Source: DASXZH01 sp963829965
GTDB taxonomy: Bacteria; Armatimonadota; Fimbriimonadia; Fimbriimonadales; Fimbriimonadaceae
DNA: 64,000 bases
Reading direction: 5' to 3'
NCBI GenBank assembly: GCA_963829965.1
Contig: CAWHLK010000056.1
Location: 124,001-188,000 of the forward strand
The notes beneath the pieces are model-generated. The model was not told the origin of the DNA. It did not search any database and saw only the letters and a list, made by a program, of their open reading frames with translations. Position numbers and translations under genes: made by a program. Positions 1 through 10,394 of the stretch are shown here, in pieces (within the stretch, counting starts at the first letter, position 1; each line of letters starts with the position of its first letter).

Positions 1-1945
1 GCAACTGGCGCAGGACACGGCCAAACAGATCTATCTGGCTTTTGTGGAGGAGAACGAAGACAGCACGAAGGAGATGGCGGAACGGGCCATCACGAGCTTG
101 CAAGCGCAATCGGCGGACATTGACAGGCAGTTGAAGGATGTTGATCAGCAGGTGTCCGATTTAAGGGCTTCAACCGGAATGACTGATCCAACCGCGCAGA
201 TTGCAGCTGAGATTACGGGGTTGACGACTCTAAAACAGGTGCGAGACCAAGCGGCGGTCGATGCCGCTGCCGCGCGCCGTTCGGTTGTGGACCTCACGCA
301 GTCTCTTGCCGGCACATCGAAGACAGTTAGGGGAACCGTCTCGACCACACCCAATCCGATATGGCAGAAGCTTCAGGGCGACTTGATGCAGGCCGAATCC
401 GATAGGGCGGCTTTGTTGCAGACCTACGAGCCCGAGAACGAGCAAGTCAAGGCCATCGATGAAAGAATTAAGGCCATCAAGGGACAGATTGGTCAAGTTA
501 AGCCGAGTATCCCCGGATCATCAAACGAAGATTTAAACCAAACCTACCAGGTGCTTCTCCAGCAGCTGGACACGGCGAAAGCCGCAGCGGATGCGGCCGA
601 CCAAAAATACACGGTTGCGGCGCAGCAGGTGACCGACAAAGAGAAATACATCCAGACCTTACCGCCAATCCAAACAAAACTGGCGGCGTTGGATCGCCAG
701 AAGACCGCGCTTGAGAAGATCTATTTCGGATATGCGGATGAGCTGAAGACCTTGGAAGCGGCGAAAGAAGGACGTTCATCCCCAACCCAGATGATTACTC
801 CCGCAACCGCGCTTCCCGAGCCGGTGAGCCCGAAGCCCTTAATCAACGCGGTTTTTGGAGTTATCATCGGACTTCTTCTCGGTGTTGCCTCCGGCCAGGT
901 TTTGGAAGCGAAACGTCAACCGATTCGCTCGCTTGTTCAGCTCAACGGCTTGGCTCATGAGCCGGTTTACCGAATCATTCCCGAGTTGCGAGAACCCTTC
1001 CGAGGAAAACTTAAGCCGCCGCATGAGAGCTATGAGGCCCTTTTGATCCACTATTTGAGGAGTGGCAGCAAACCCTATCGCCTGGCCGTGGTGGGACTGA
1101 GCCGGGATGCGGGCGCGTCGACTGCCGCCCTGAACGTCGCCTTGGCCGGCTCTCGGCATGGCAGCGAGGTGCTCTATGTTCAATGCGATCCGAAGGGCGC
1201 TTTATCGCGCCTAGGCCATCGTGATCCTGAGCCTGGGCAGGTGTTTGATGCCGCGACTAATGTTCGCGCGATGGGCGTCCACACCGTTCTCAGTGTTTCC
1301 GGCCGCAATTCTGGATTGGACAACTCGGTCACCTCGCACGAGGGAGACCTGACTGTGATCGATTTGGAGCCTGCGTCGCGTTCTGCCGAGTTTGCCTTTG
1401 TTGCGCCACACGTGGATGAAGTGCTCCTCCTCGTGCGCGCTGGAAAAGCGCGCGGCGTGGATTTTCTACAAGCCCAGCAGGCACTGCTGGATGCCGGATG
1501 CAAGAGAATCACGATAGTTATGACGCGGACTTCTGATTTTGCGGTGAGCGTGGATGCGGTTGACGATCAGCCGGTCTCTGTTCCCTTGGCCCACCAATCG
1601 CCCGCGGCAGCTCCTGTCACGGTTGAACCTGTGGCCGAGCCTGTGGCAGAGATCTCACGTCCGGAGCCGGTTCTAGCGCCGGAACCCAAGCCGGAACCCG
1701 AAGTTGAGCCATATTTGGCGCCCGTGCCGGTTGAGGAACCGACCCCGGTTTCTGCGGCAAGCATTTCTGAGGAAGAAGGACCCTTGCGAAAAACGCGTAC
1801 GACCCCAACCGTGATGGTTGAGGACTTTGGCTCGATTTCTCGTGCAAGGCCGATTGGCCCGATCGACGAAGCTGCTTCTTCGCCGTCAGTACCAGCCGAG
1901 AAGCCGCGCAGGAGATCGGTCGATACCTCGGATATTGATTCTTGA
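1..1945 (+). CDS. Polysaccharide chain-length/BY-kinase-like protein, 5' partial
   Basis: The frame is open from base 2, so the N-terminus lies outside the window; the GTG at 44 is only an internal codon. What remains has long coiled-coil segments (about residues 1-240 counted from 44), a GNVR-like region followed by a Pro-rich stretch, one membrane segment (about 265-285), a cytoplasmic Rossmann-like ATPase domain (about 340-500) and a Pro/Glu-rich tail. This is the Wzz/GumC plus tyrosine-kinase architecture used in exopolysaccharide export at the inner membrane. The expected Walker A is degenerate: GLSRDAGAST has no GKS/T. The Walker B/DxPP position reads IDLEP, and no Tyr cluster is seen at the C-terminus. 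It is therefore probably a catalytically dead regulator (inference). Confidence 0.8.
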   Translation, partial: QLAQDTAKQIYLAFVEENEDSTKEMAERAITSLQAQSADIDRQLKDVDQQVSDLRASTGMTDPTAQIAAEITGLTTLKQVRDQAAVDAAAARRSVVDLTQSLAGTSKTVRGTVSTTPNPIWQKLQGDLMQAESDRAALLQTYEPENEQVKAIDERIKAIKGQIGQVKPSIPGSSNEDLNQTYQVLLQQLDTAKAAADAADQKYTVAAQQVTDKEKYIQTLPPIQTKLAALDRQKTALEKIYFGYADELKTLEAAKEGRSSPTQMITPATALPEPVSPKPLINAVFGVIIGLLLGVASGQVLEAKRQPIRSLVQLNGLAHEPVYRIIPELREPFRGKLKPPHESYEALLIHYLRSGSKPYRLAVVGLSRDAGASTAALNVALAGSRHGSEVLYVQCDPKGALSRLGHRDPEPGQVFDAATNVRAMGVHTVLSVSGRNSGLDNSVTSHEGDLTVIDLEPASRSAEFAFVAPHVDEVLLLVRAGKARGVDFLQAQQALLDAGCKRITIVMTRTSDFAVSVDAVDDQPVSVPLAHQSPAAAPVTVEPVAEPVAEISRPEPVLAPEPKPEPEVEPYLAPVPVEEPTPVSAASISEEEGPLRKTRTTPTVMVEDFGSISRARPIGPIDEAASSPSVPAEKPRRRSVDTSDIDS

Positions 1946-2067
1946 GGGTAAAGGGTAAAGCCAGTTTGGAGTGCGCAGGGCCTCCGTGCGCTTTGTCCCG
2001 TTTGGCCATCGATAACCAGGTGTGGCTGCGCAGGCAGCCGCGCGCGTGACAAAGCGCCCGTCACTCG

Positions 2068-3186
2068 TCACTCGTCTCGCGTCACCCAGAATGGCCTTCC
2101 CGAAGCCCCGGGCTTCGGCTCGAACACGTGCCACTCGATTTCGCGCATTCTCGATTTAAGAGCTTCGCATAAAGCGGCGCTTCCTGGATGTTCGGTTGCG
2201 TAATGGCCCGCAGCGATGACGGCAAAGCCGGATTCGGACGCCTCAAGCCCAATGTGCTGGCGAACTTCGCCGGTTAGAAACACGTCCGCGCCGTTTGCTT
2301 GCGCACTGACCCATTCATCGTCTGCCGCGCCTCCGCAAATGGCGACTTGAGACACCAAGCGATCGGGGGCTCCCCAGGCCAGGCTTGTCGTTGCAAGGGC
2401 GGCGTTCACATTTGCAACGAACTGCCTTAAAGAGACGGGCGATTCCAAATGGCCAATCCGGCTCGCCGGTTGTTCGGCCGTATCGGCAAGCAGCAGGAAG
2501 TCCATTGCGGGTTCTTCGTAAGGATGGGCGGCTCTCAGCGCAGCCGCCACAGCCTCTTTCGCCGCAGCCGGTAAGACCATCTCTACCCTCACTTCGTCAA
2601 CTCTTTCAGCCTGCCCTATCCTTCCAATCGCAGGATTCGACCCCTCTTCGGCAAGAAAGGTTCCGACTCCCTTGCTTGTGAACGCGCAGCGGCGATATAG
2701 CCCGATAACTCCCGCCCCCGCGGCGGAGGCTGTATCGATAACCTTGTCGACGTCTGGCTCAGGCACAAATACTGTGAGCTTTAGGGCGCTGACTGCTGCC
2801 GCGTATCCGAAGGACCTAACATCTTGCAGATGCAGAAGACTTGCCAGAACATCGTTGATACCGCCTTGTGCGGAGTCCCAGTTCGTATGGGCGGCGGCAA
2901 AGGCGATGTTGTTCTTGATAAGCGATATCGCGGTTTTGCCTGCGTGAGTTTCGGTGGTGACGGTTTTGAGTGGATCCCAAATCAAGGGGTGATGACAAAG
3001 TAGGAACTCGGCTCCGATCTCTGCAGCATATTGCACGGCCGCTAAAGAGCGGTCCAGAGAGACAACCGCATTGGTGACGGTTGCAGAAGGGTCTCCGATC
3101 TGGAGACCAACTTTGTCAAAGGGAAAGGCGAAGCGGGAAGGCGCAAGCTCTTCGAGAACTTCAAGAACCTCACGGACGGTGGGCAT
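2068..3186 (-). CDS. Nif3-like dinuclear metal centre protein (DUF34/YbgI)
   Basis: The 372-residue protein matches the long bacterial Nif3 type. An N-terminal metal-binding half contains LLCHHPL and AAHTNWD. A middle PII-like insertion spans about residues 130-240 (LTVFVPEPDVDKV, AHPYEEPAMD). The C-terminal half ends with GEVRQH and AAGHYATE, which supply further metal ligands. The family is annotated as GTP cyclohydrolase I type 2-like or metal chaperone, but its exact reaction is unsettled. The ATG start gives the standard N-terminus MPTVREVLEVLEEL. It follows a small membrane ORF on the same strand by 22 bases and may be co-transcribed with it. Confidence 0.9.
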   Translation of the reverse strand: MPTVREVLEVLEELAPSRFAFPFDKVGLQIGDPSATVTNAVVSLDRSLAAVQYAAEIGAEFLLCHHPLIWDPLKTVTTETHAGKTAISLIKNNIAFAAAHTNWDSAQGGINDVLASLLHLQDVRSFGYAAAVSALKLTVFVPEPDVDKVIDTASAAGAGVIGLYRRCAFTSKGVGTFLAEEGSNPAIGRIGQAERVDEVRVEMVLPAAAKEAVAAALRAAHPYEEPAMDFLLLADTAEQPASRIGHLESPVSLRQFVANVNAALATTSLAWGAPDRLVSQVAICGGAADDEWVSAQANGADVFLTGEVRQHIGLEASESGFAVIAAGHYATEHPGSAALCEALKSRMREIEWHVFEPKPGASGRPFWVTRDE

Positions 3187-3208
3187 TCACGGAGTTTATA
3201 TCCAAGCC

Positions 3209-3382
3209 TTAGGAGTTTTTTCGGCTCTTGATCATCAATCCAATTGGGACGACGAGCAAAATGCCGATGGAGACACCGCGCAAGAACTCGAACATGTTGT
3301 TATGCGGCACCAGAAAAGCGGGCGAGCACAGTGCCAAACAAACAGCGAGGAGAGCCAGAGTCAAGCGCTTGCGTTGGTTCAC
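3209..3382 (-). CDS. Small two-helix membrane protein
   Basis: This 57-codon reading frame starts at GTG (complement of 3380-3382) and ends TAA at 3209. The predicted product has a basic N-terminus (NQRKRLT), a hydrophobic helix (about residues 7-25), a short polar loop (PHNNMFEF), a second helix (about 38-51) and the basic tail KSRKNS. This is a normal positive-inside two-pass layout. It lies between the terminator behind tRNA-fMet and the Nif3 gene, on the same strand as both. There is no strong Shine-Dalgarno and no family is recognised. The helix pattern and position support a real gene, but moderately. Confidence 0.45.
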   Translation of the reverse strand: MNQRKRLTLALLAVCLALCSPAFLVPHNNMFEFLRGVSIGILLVVPIGLMIKSRKNS

Positions 3383-3432
3383 TTTCAAAGTATACGGGAA
3401 TCGGGGTTCGCGGTTGCAACAAATCTTAAAAC

Positions 3433-3468
3433 AAAAAAGCCCAGGGGACTGGAACGTCCTCTGGGTCT
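3433..3468 (-). terminator. Intrinsic terminator behind tRNA-fMet
   Basis: On the minus strand an almost perfect stem (GACCCAGAGGAC paired with GTCCCCTGGGC, loop GTTCCA) is followed at once by TTTTTTG and more T. It sits about 10 bases beyond the 3' end of tRNA-fMet and would end that transcript. Confidence 0.8.
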
Positions 3469-3478
3469 TTAGAAGCAG

Positions 3479-4076
<598 letters not shown>

Positions 4077-4080
<4 letters not shown>

Positions 4081-6647
4081 TCAACCACCTTAATTTCAAT
4101 TCGCTTCATGCCCATGATGGGCAAATCCACGGCAACCGAGAGCTCTCCGTCTTCAGCTTTCAACTGCTTACCCATGACCTCGAACTCGTTGCCCCATAAA
4201 CCTCTTACTCGAAGAGTGCTCCGTATTTGTTTATCGGCAGGACTTTCAATTTCTACTGTGGCCCAACGTTTCCTAATGTCAAGCCGGATATTACGCATAC
4301 GGCCAAATGTCGTTTCGAATTCGGCGCCGACCTGTCTCAAGACCACTCTTCGTCCCACCCCGTCCCACGGGCGAACGTGGTAGGCCTGGTCATCCACTTC
4401 GAAATGACATCCAAAAGTAAATACGCCATAACTGCGGCTAGGCAATACAAAAGCGCCTGCGCCGCGCAAGTAATGGAACAACGCGAAGCCGATATCGCCA
4501 GTGAGCGGCAGCATTCCGCATTGTTTAGATGCAGGATCCGGGCAATAGGCCATGCTTGCTGCGCCGTCCGGCTGCACGAGGGCCCACACACCCAGCATTC
4601 CACCGAAGGCGAGCCTCATATAGGATTCGGGGATTTGCGTGTAGTCGCGGTCCAAAGTGTTGAAGAACATCATCGAGTTCTCGGGCGTGGTGTAACCGAG
4701 ACAGAGTTCGCCCTTATCCAGAACCGCCGGGTGGGGAAGACCCTCGGGTTCTTCCAGAAACCTGAGGTCGCTGCCGTACCACCACCAACTTGGAGCCAAA
4801 GACCTTGCGGCATAGGCGCATCGCAGCGAGCGTTCAAGCTGCTCCTCATCGTTCATGAACCTGGCAGCTTCGAAGACTTCTTCAAAGGATGTGGAATCCC
4901 AAATGGACTCTCCTGCGTAGGGGTAGTCGCGTTTTAGGAGGTCCTCGGCCCGCATTGTGAGGTAGGCGGAGAGGCTTTGAGCCTCATCAATGTTCTCTTC
5001 CTCCGCGTCGTTGAGGAGCGCCATGATTCGGGCGTAGCCCGGCAGTCCCGTACTCTTGTAGTTGCCGGAGAGGCCATGCTTGAACATGGAAATGGCGGTT
5101 CCTACCGCCAGCTTGAGATAGTGTTTGGGTGGCTGGGCGGTTTCGCCGTAAATCGAGGCCACCCGGTACATGGAGTGGTAAAGGTTAAAAACAAGCGCAT
5201 AGGCGTGGGGCCGCGCATAGTTGAGAGCGACGGAAAGGGAATCGGCAAACGCAGTGCCGACGGTTAGGTCTCCGGGATTCTGAACATCGTCGCGTAGGTA
5301 TTCGCTGATGAAGCAGTCGAGAACCTTGATCTGAGACCGATCAGGATAGATCGCGTTCTTTTCGGCAAGAAATAAAGCGTCGGCAAGGCCGCTTTCTACC
5401 GCGAATGGCCCCGCGTATTGGTCGGTATCGGTTATTCGCTGGGCGCTGCGGATGTTGGAAAGCAGAATTGAGCGGTGAAACGCGGTATCCGGCTCATCGT
5501 GGACTTGGTTGGCCACTATCCAGTCCGCCCGTTTGCGAATAAGGGTCTCGATGGGCTCGATGAACTGGAGATGGCAATAGCTAGTTCGCGCCTTCATGTC
5601 CTCGAACTTCAGAACCATCGGGCCGGGCGATTTCGGCCTTAAGAAACAAAAGCCGCCTTCTTCATCGGCGTCCGTTTCCATTTCAACTTCGCGGGAAGGC
5701 TGGAAGGAGGCGGGCGTCGCACCACCGATTTCGACGGCGATTCCCACGTCGGCGGGCGCGACAGCGCCCGGCAAGAGCTTGATCGCCGGTTGGCCGCAAA
5801 TTGCAAGCGTGTGGTGGACGTTGTCGAGCTTGTCTCGGTCGGCGGGGACAAAACGTGTTTGATAAGTGCGGGATTCGCCGGGCTTAAGCGCAAGGGAAGT
5901 ATGCTCGTTCGCCCATCCGCCCCAGCCTTCGCGCTCTACTGCAGCGCGGGAGTGGATGTACACCACGGGAATGCCGCCCCATCGGTAGGGAGTGTTCAAC
6001 GATGCGGGGACGTTGTTGTAGAACTCCCAACTTGTGTTGTCTCCGGGGAAAATAAGCAGTCCAGGTGATTCGCTGTTCAAACGCTGGGCGAAGAGATAGC
6101 TGGCTGCGCCGCCGATGAACGGATGGATGTAAACACGGTCGTTGTAGAGAGTGCGTATGCCCTTGTCGCTTTTAGGGAATCCTTCATAGAGATTGTTAAG
6201 GGCAAACGGAAAGGCGACTTCGCCAATCTCGGTTCTAGTCCTGCCACGGTTGGTGAGGGTTACGTCCCAGACTATCTGCGGTATCGGCTCCCTGATTTCA
6301 TAGAAGTGACCCTTGGCTTCGATTTCCGGAAGAAGGGGAAGATCATAAAGAAAACTTACCGAAGTGAAGCTCGCTTCCTCGTCTTCCTGGATCTCGGCGT
6401 CGGTGTTTCGGCTGAGCATCCACGGCTCGCCTGGGTTTTGGCGGGCGCCGACGAGGATGGTGCCGGGGAAGTAGTCTTCGGAAAACTCCTCGCCAAAGCT
6501 CACGGGGCCTAAAACGAACTGGAATTCGTCGCCTTCATCGGGAAGGCTGGGGTCGGAAGCCCAAAGCTGCTGGATCCTTCCCCCCAAGCCGAATTCTAGC
6601 GATATCAACGCTCCGTTCAGTTCCGCGCGATCGCCAAAGTCATTCAT
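4077..6647 (-). CDS. Putative glycoside-hydrolase-like protein (possible DUF5695)
   Basis: This 856-residue protein has an N-terminal beta-rich half (about 1-330) containing an aromatic, sugar-binding-like surface (RWGGIPVVYIHSRAA, EGWGGWANEH). An alpha-helical part (about 380-680) has spacing like an (alpha/alpha) toroid, with motifs APSWWWYGSDLRFLEEP and GYTTPENSMMFFNTL. A C-terminal beta domain follows. No signal peptide is visible, so it is predicted cytoplasmic. I recall DUF5695/six-hairpin glycosidases as the nearest type but cannot confirm it. It is divergent to a GH4-like gene, which also points to carbohydrate metabolism, and its stop overlaps the next gene by four bases. Confidence 0.6.
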
Positions 6648-6724
6648 TAGCGCACGAAGATTACCTGTGGTCGTGTCGTCACCGGTTCCCGCGAACCTGG
6701 ATCCGGATAGGTCACGAATTAATT

Positions 6725-7327
6725 GTGGACTTCGTGAAGGTCGCCGTCATCGGAGCCGGCAGCGTACGCTGCAGCGTTCCCGTTCTGGCCTCGCTCGCAA
6801 CCTATTTCGGCGAGAGACCGCTGGAAATCGCTCTTTACGACGCGGATGCGGAACGTCTCGAGCTGTTCGAGATGTTCGCCCGTCTCGTGTTCGCCCAGAA
6901 CAAGAATCCACACGAGATTACTGCTAGCTCGGACTATATGGATGTGTTGGCAGGAGCTTCGAAGGTGATTCTTCAACTTGATTCCAACTGCGCCTTGAAG
7001 GAGGCGCGCGGCGGCAAGCACCGCGTGCCTTCCGATCCCGCAAAGCGAGTGGCCTCAACTTTGGAGCGGCTGAAGCCGCTTATCGCAGACGATGCGTTGG
7101 TGGTGAGCCTATTGCCGCCCGAGGTGCCAGTGACTCTCGGCTATTACTACCGGCTCGAATGGCCCAGCCATTTGGATGCGGATGAAACTCGGTCTTTGCC
7201 GCACCAAGTCCTTCGATGGATCCGTGGCGAAGAATATTTGTACGAGATTCTCAGGGAGCACGAGCGGTCTCCTCTGAAAGCGTGGCTGGACGATCCTACG
7301 ACGGCGACGATTGTCAGTGAGACCTAA
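6725..7327 (+). CDS. GH4-like NAD-binding Rossmann protein, short
   Basis: The N-terminus VKVAVIGAGSVRCSVPVL is the dinucleotide-binding loop of family-4 glycosidases and LDH-like dehydrogenases, followed by LYDADAERLELF at the end of strand 2 and a second half of the Rossmann fold (VILQLDSNCAL). GH4 enzymes are about 430-480 residues; here only 200 remain and the C-terminal manganese-binding/catalytic part is absent. A GTG start at 6725 is used; a second GTG lies at 6734. It is divergent from the putative glycosidase. It may be a genuine short NAD-binding paralog rather than a truncation, since the C-terminus ends in a helical, soluble-looking sequence. Confidence 0.65.
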   Translation: MDFVKVAVIGAGSVRCSVPVLASLATYFGERPLEIALYDADAERLELFEMFARLVFAQNKNPHEITASSDYMDVLAGASKVILQLDSNCALKEARGGKHRVPSDPAKRVASTLERLKPLIADDALVVSLLPPEVPVTLGYYYRLEWPSHLDADETRSLPHQVLRWIRGEEYLYEILREHERSPLKAWLDDPTTATIVSET

Positions 7328-7393
7328 CGGGTGGAGGGTAAAGGGTAAAGGGGAAGGGGAAAGCCGAAGAGGTCTGACCCGTCGGACTAGAGC

Positions 7394-8485
7394 TTAACTC
7401 GTTTGAACCTCTTCGCGCTCTTCTATTTCCTCAACTTCCTTCTTTGTCAGCGCCAGAATGCTTGCTTGCGCCGCTAGCTGCCCGGCGATATCCCTAAACC
7501 TTTGGGCTTGCACGCTGTCTGGCTGGGCGATGATGGCAGGGGTTCCCGCGTCGGACGCTGCGCTTACCGCCGGATCGAGTGGGATCGAGCCCAAGAATGG
7601 GATTCCGTAATAGAGGGCCAGTTCCGTGCCGGACATTCCCGCAAATATCTGTTGGACTTCGCCGCAATTACCGCAGACATAACCGGACATGTTTTCAACC
7701 ACTCCAAGCATTGGCGCCCCTAAGCGCTTGAACAATTGGATGGATTTGCCCGCGATGTTAGCGGCCACATGATGGGGTGTGGTGACCAAAACCACGCCGC
7801 TTAGCGGCGCAAGCTGGGCTAAAGACATGGGCGCGTCGCCCGTTCCTGGGGGAAGATCCACTAGCAGATAATCCAAAACACCCCAATCCACGTCCTGCAG
7901 CAGCTGTTTCACCGTGCCCGCGACCATGGGTCCGCGCCACAGGACCGCCTGGCCCTCCTGCAGCAGGAATCCCAAAGACATCATGGATATCCCAAATCTC
8001 TCTATGGGCAAAATCTTTGAATCTCGGGTGAAGGGCTGCTCGCCTTGGCATCCCATCATCATGGGAATGCTCGGCCCGTATACATCTGCGTCCATGAGCC
8101 CAACTTTGGCGCCTGTTTGGGAGAGCGCGATGGCGAGGTTTACGGAGACGGTGCTCTTTCCAACTCCGCCTTTGCCGGAAGCGATGGCGATGCAGTGTTT
8201 GACTTTCGGAATGAGGTCTTCAGCGGGAGCCTCGCGGGTCCGCACCCGGGCGGTCATCTCCACGACGACCTTCTCAACTCCCTCCAGGGCGGCAACGGCC
8301 TGTTCGCACTGCTCCTTCAGGATTTCCTTCACCGGGCAGGCAGGAGTGGTCAGCTCGACCTTAAAAGTTATTAAGCCACCGTCAACAAGAAGGTCCTTTA
8401 CAAATCCCAAAGATACAATGTCTTTGTGAAGGTCTGGGTCGTGTACTGCGCGAAGCGCTTCCAAAACTGCATCGGCGGTCGGCAT
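7394..8485 (-). CDS. Mrp/ApbC iron-sulfur cluster carrier ATPase
   Basis: The protein begins with a DUF59 (MIP18-like) domain (about residues 1-85) and continues with a P-loop NTPase of the MinD/Mrp family. It shows the deviant Walker A ASGKGGVGKSTVSVNLA, switch region DADVYGPSIPMM, DLPPGTGD, and the cluster-binding CxxC-type pair CGNCG near residue 275. Mrp proteins bind and transfer [4Fe-4S] clusters to apo-proteins in the cytoplasm. The start MPTADAVLEAL at 8485 is preferred over the upstream ATG at 8503 because DUF59 domains begin there. No obvious operon partner; the gene converges on the GH4-like gene. Confidence 0.93.
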   Translation of the reverse strand: MPTADAVLEALRAVHDPDLHKDIVSLGFVKDLLVDGGLITFKVELTTPACPVKEILKEQCEQAVAALEGVEKVVVEMTARVRTREAPAEDLIPKVKHCIAIASGKGGVGKSTVSVNLAIALSQTGAKVGLMDADVYGPSIPMMMGCQGEQPFTRDSKILPIERFGISMMSLGFLLQEGQAVLWRGPMVAGTVKQLLQDVDWGVLDYLLVDLPPGTGDAPMSLAQLAPLSGVVLVTTPHHVAANIAGKSIQLFKRLGAPMLGVVENMSGYVCGNCGEVQQIFAGMSGTELALYYGIPFLGSIPLDPAVSAASDAGTPAIIAQPDSVQAQRFRDIAGQLAAQASILALTKKEVEEIEEREEVQTS

Positions 8486-8649
8486 TAAAGCAAAGGGTAC
8501 CACTGGTCGCTAGTTGGGTGCGGGGTTCTTCTCGCGAACCTACCTGGGTTGCGCCATGCCTTAACCAATCCTAAGTTTAACGGCGTATCATGGATGGGTT
8601 AGCATCGTTGCGTATATTAAACTAAAGCAAGAGCTAGGGATTCAAAGAA

Positions 8650-10394
8650 ATGGCAACAGTCATACCACCGAAAAAAGAGACTCAGAACGGGCATACCGCG
8701 GTTGTGAGGGCGCCTAAGAAAAAGCAACGAAAATGGCTTTGGCCGGCAATTTTTGTTTTTGCCCTCGTTGTAGCCGGAGCCGTTTGGGCAAGAACTCGCA
8801 GCGCAGGAGCCAACACGGGAACTATAACGGCGACGGTAACCCGCGGTGACTTGACCGAGACAGTTACCGCAACCGGCAGCGTCGAAGCCCAGACGGGTGC
8901 GCAGGTTCACATCGGAAGCCAGATCACCGGCGTTGTTAATCACCTGTACGCGGTGGCGGGCCAGGATGTGAAGGCCGGCCAATTAATCGCTACTTTGGAC
9001 CTCCCCGATTTGGTAGACACCTATAATGGGGCGCAGGCGGCCTATCAGGGCGCTGTTACGAAATTTCAGCAAGAACAGGCAGGTGTTACTCAAGAAAAGG
9101 TCACGACCCAGCAGGCCATCGACGGCGCCAAAGCTACTCTTGTGAGCAAGCAACAGGAACTGTTGGCCGCGCAAGAAGCGCTTAATCAGCAGAAGGTTGG
9201 AACCCCCAGCGACATCAAGAAGGCTCAAACCGCCTTGGCGACCGCGAAAGCAACTTTGGTTCAAACGCAGGCCGGCTATAACTTACAGATAGCCACCGCC
9301 AACGAGCAACTGGCGCAGGCCCAGGCAAACGCGAAGAACTCCAGTGCCAACCTTGCGCGTAACTACTCGCTTTACCAGCAAGGTTTCATTGCGGCCACCA
9401 CCTACGATCAGGCGGTCGCCACGGACAAGGTGAACCAATCGCTCGTTGGCGCCGCACAGGAAAACGTCACTCTTACCCAGCAGAAGGAAGCTGCGGATTT
9501 GGATACCGCCAACCAGGCTGTGGCTTCCGCGCAAGCGGCCCTCGATGCCGCAAATGCGGAAACCCTCACTACAGCTCAGCGCGAAGCAAACGTGAAGGAC
9601 GCTCAAGCCGCAGTTGACGCGGCGGCAGCTGCCCTCAGCACTGCGCAGGCCAACACTGCGAACGATATCCAAAAGATACAGGATGTGGAGCAGGCAAAAG
9701 ACGCCGCGCAAACTGCCCTGGATACCAAGCAATACGACGGCGTTCAAGTTTCCAAAACAGAAATCCGCACTCCAATTAGTGGAACAATCTTAGCAACTCG
9801 ATATACCAGGGAGAAACGGTTGCGGCGGGTTTGGCAGCACCGACCCTGGTTACTGTCGCTGACCTTGACCGGATTGAGGTCGAGGACTATGTGAGTGAAG
9901 AGGACATCGGAAAGGTAAAGATCGGTCAGCCGGCAACAGTCGTTGTCGATGCGTTCCCCGACCAGACTTTTCAGGGCACCGTCTACCAGATCTACTCCGG
10001 CTCGACCATCCAACAAAACGTGGTCACCTACGACGTTGTTATCCGACTGAAGAATCCGGGCCACATGCTGAAGCCTGATATGACCGCGACGGTGAACATC
10101 GTGGTTGGAAAGCTAACGAACGTTGTTGAGGTTCCCGCGGTTGCGATCCAGCTCACAACGAATGGCTCCACAGTTAATGTGTTGAGGACAGTTGATGGCA
10201 AGCAGGAGACCAAGGCAATTCCCGTGGTAACCGGCGGAACAGACGGCGTCGAAGTTGAGATCAAGAAAGGACTCAATGAAGGCGACAAGATCGTTCTTGC
10301 AGGGGGAACTTCAAGCACCTCGAAAGGACGGGGACCCACCAATCCATTCGGCCCGAGCGGCGGCGGAGGAGGAGGCGGCGGCGGTGGAAAATAG
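8650..10394 (+). CDS. MacA/HlyD-type membrane fusion protein, frame broken
   Basis: The first frame (8650-9894) gives a cytoplasmic basic start, a membrane anchor (about residues 29-48), a lipoyl/barrel half (TVTRGDLTETVTATGSVE) and a long alpha-hairpin coiled coil. The second frame (9831-10394) gives the matching returning barrel (GETVAAGLAAPTLVTVADL...) and the membrane-proximal domain, ending in a poly-Gly tail. The two halves join only if one base is missing near 9796-9801 (act cg? ata tac cag). Fusion proteins of this type bridge an inner-membrane MacB-like ABC permease and an outer-membrane channel. ATG 8650 has an AGGGA Shine-Dalgarno. The following ABC ATPase start overlaps the stop. 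Confidence 0.88.
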
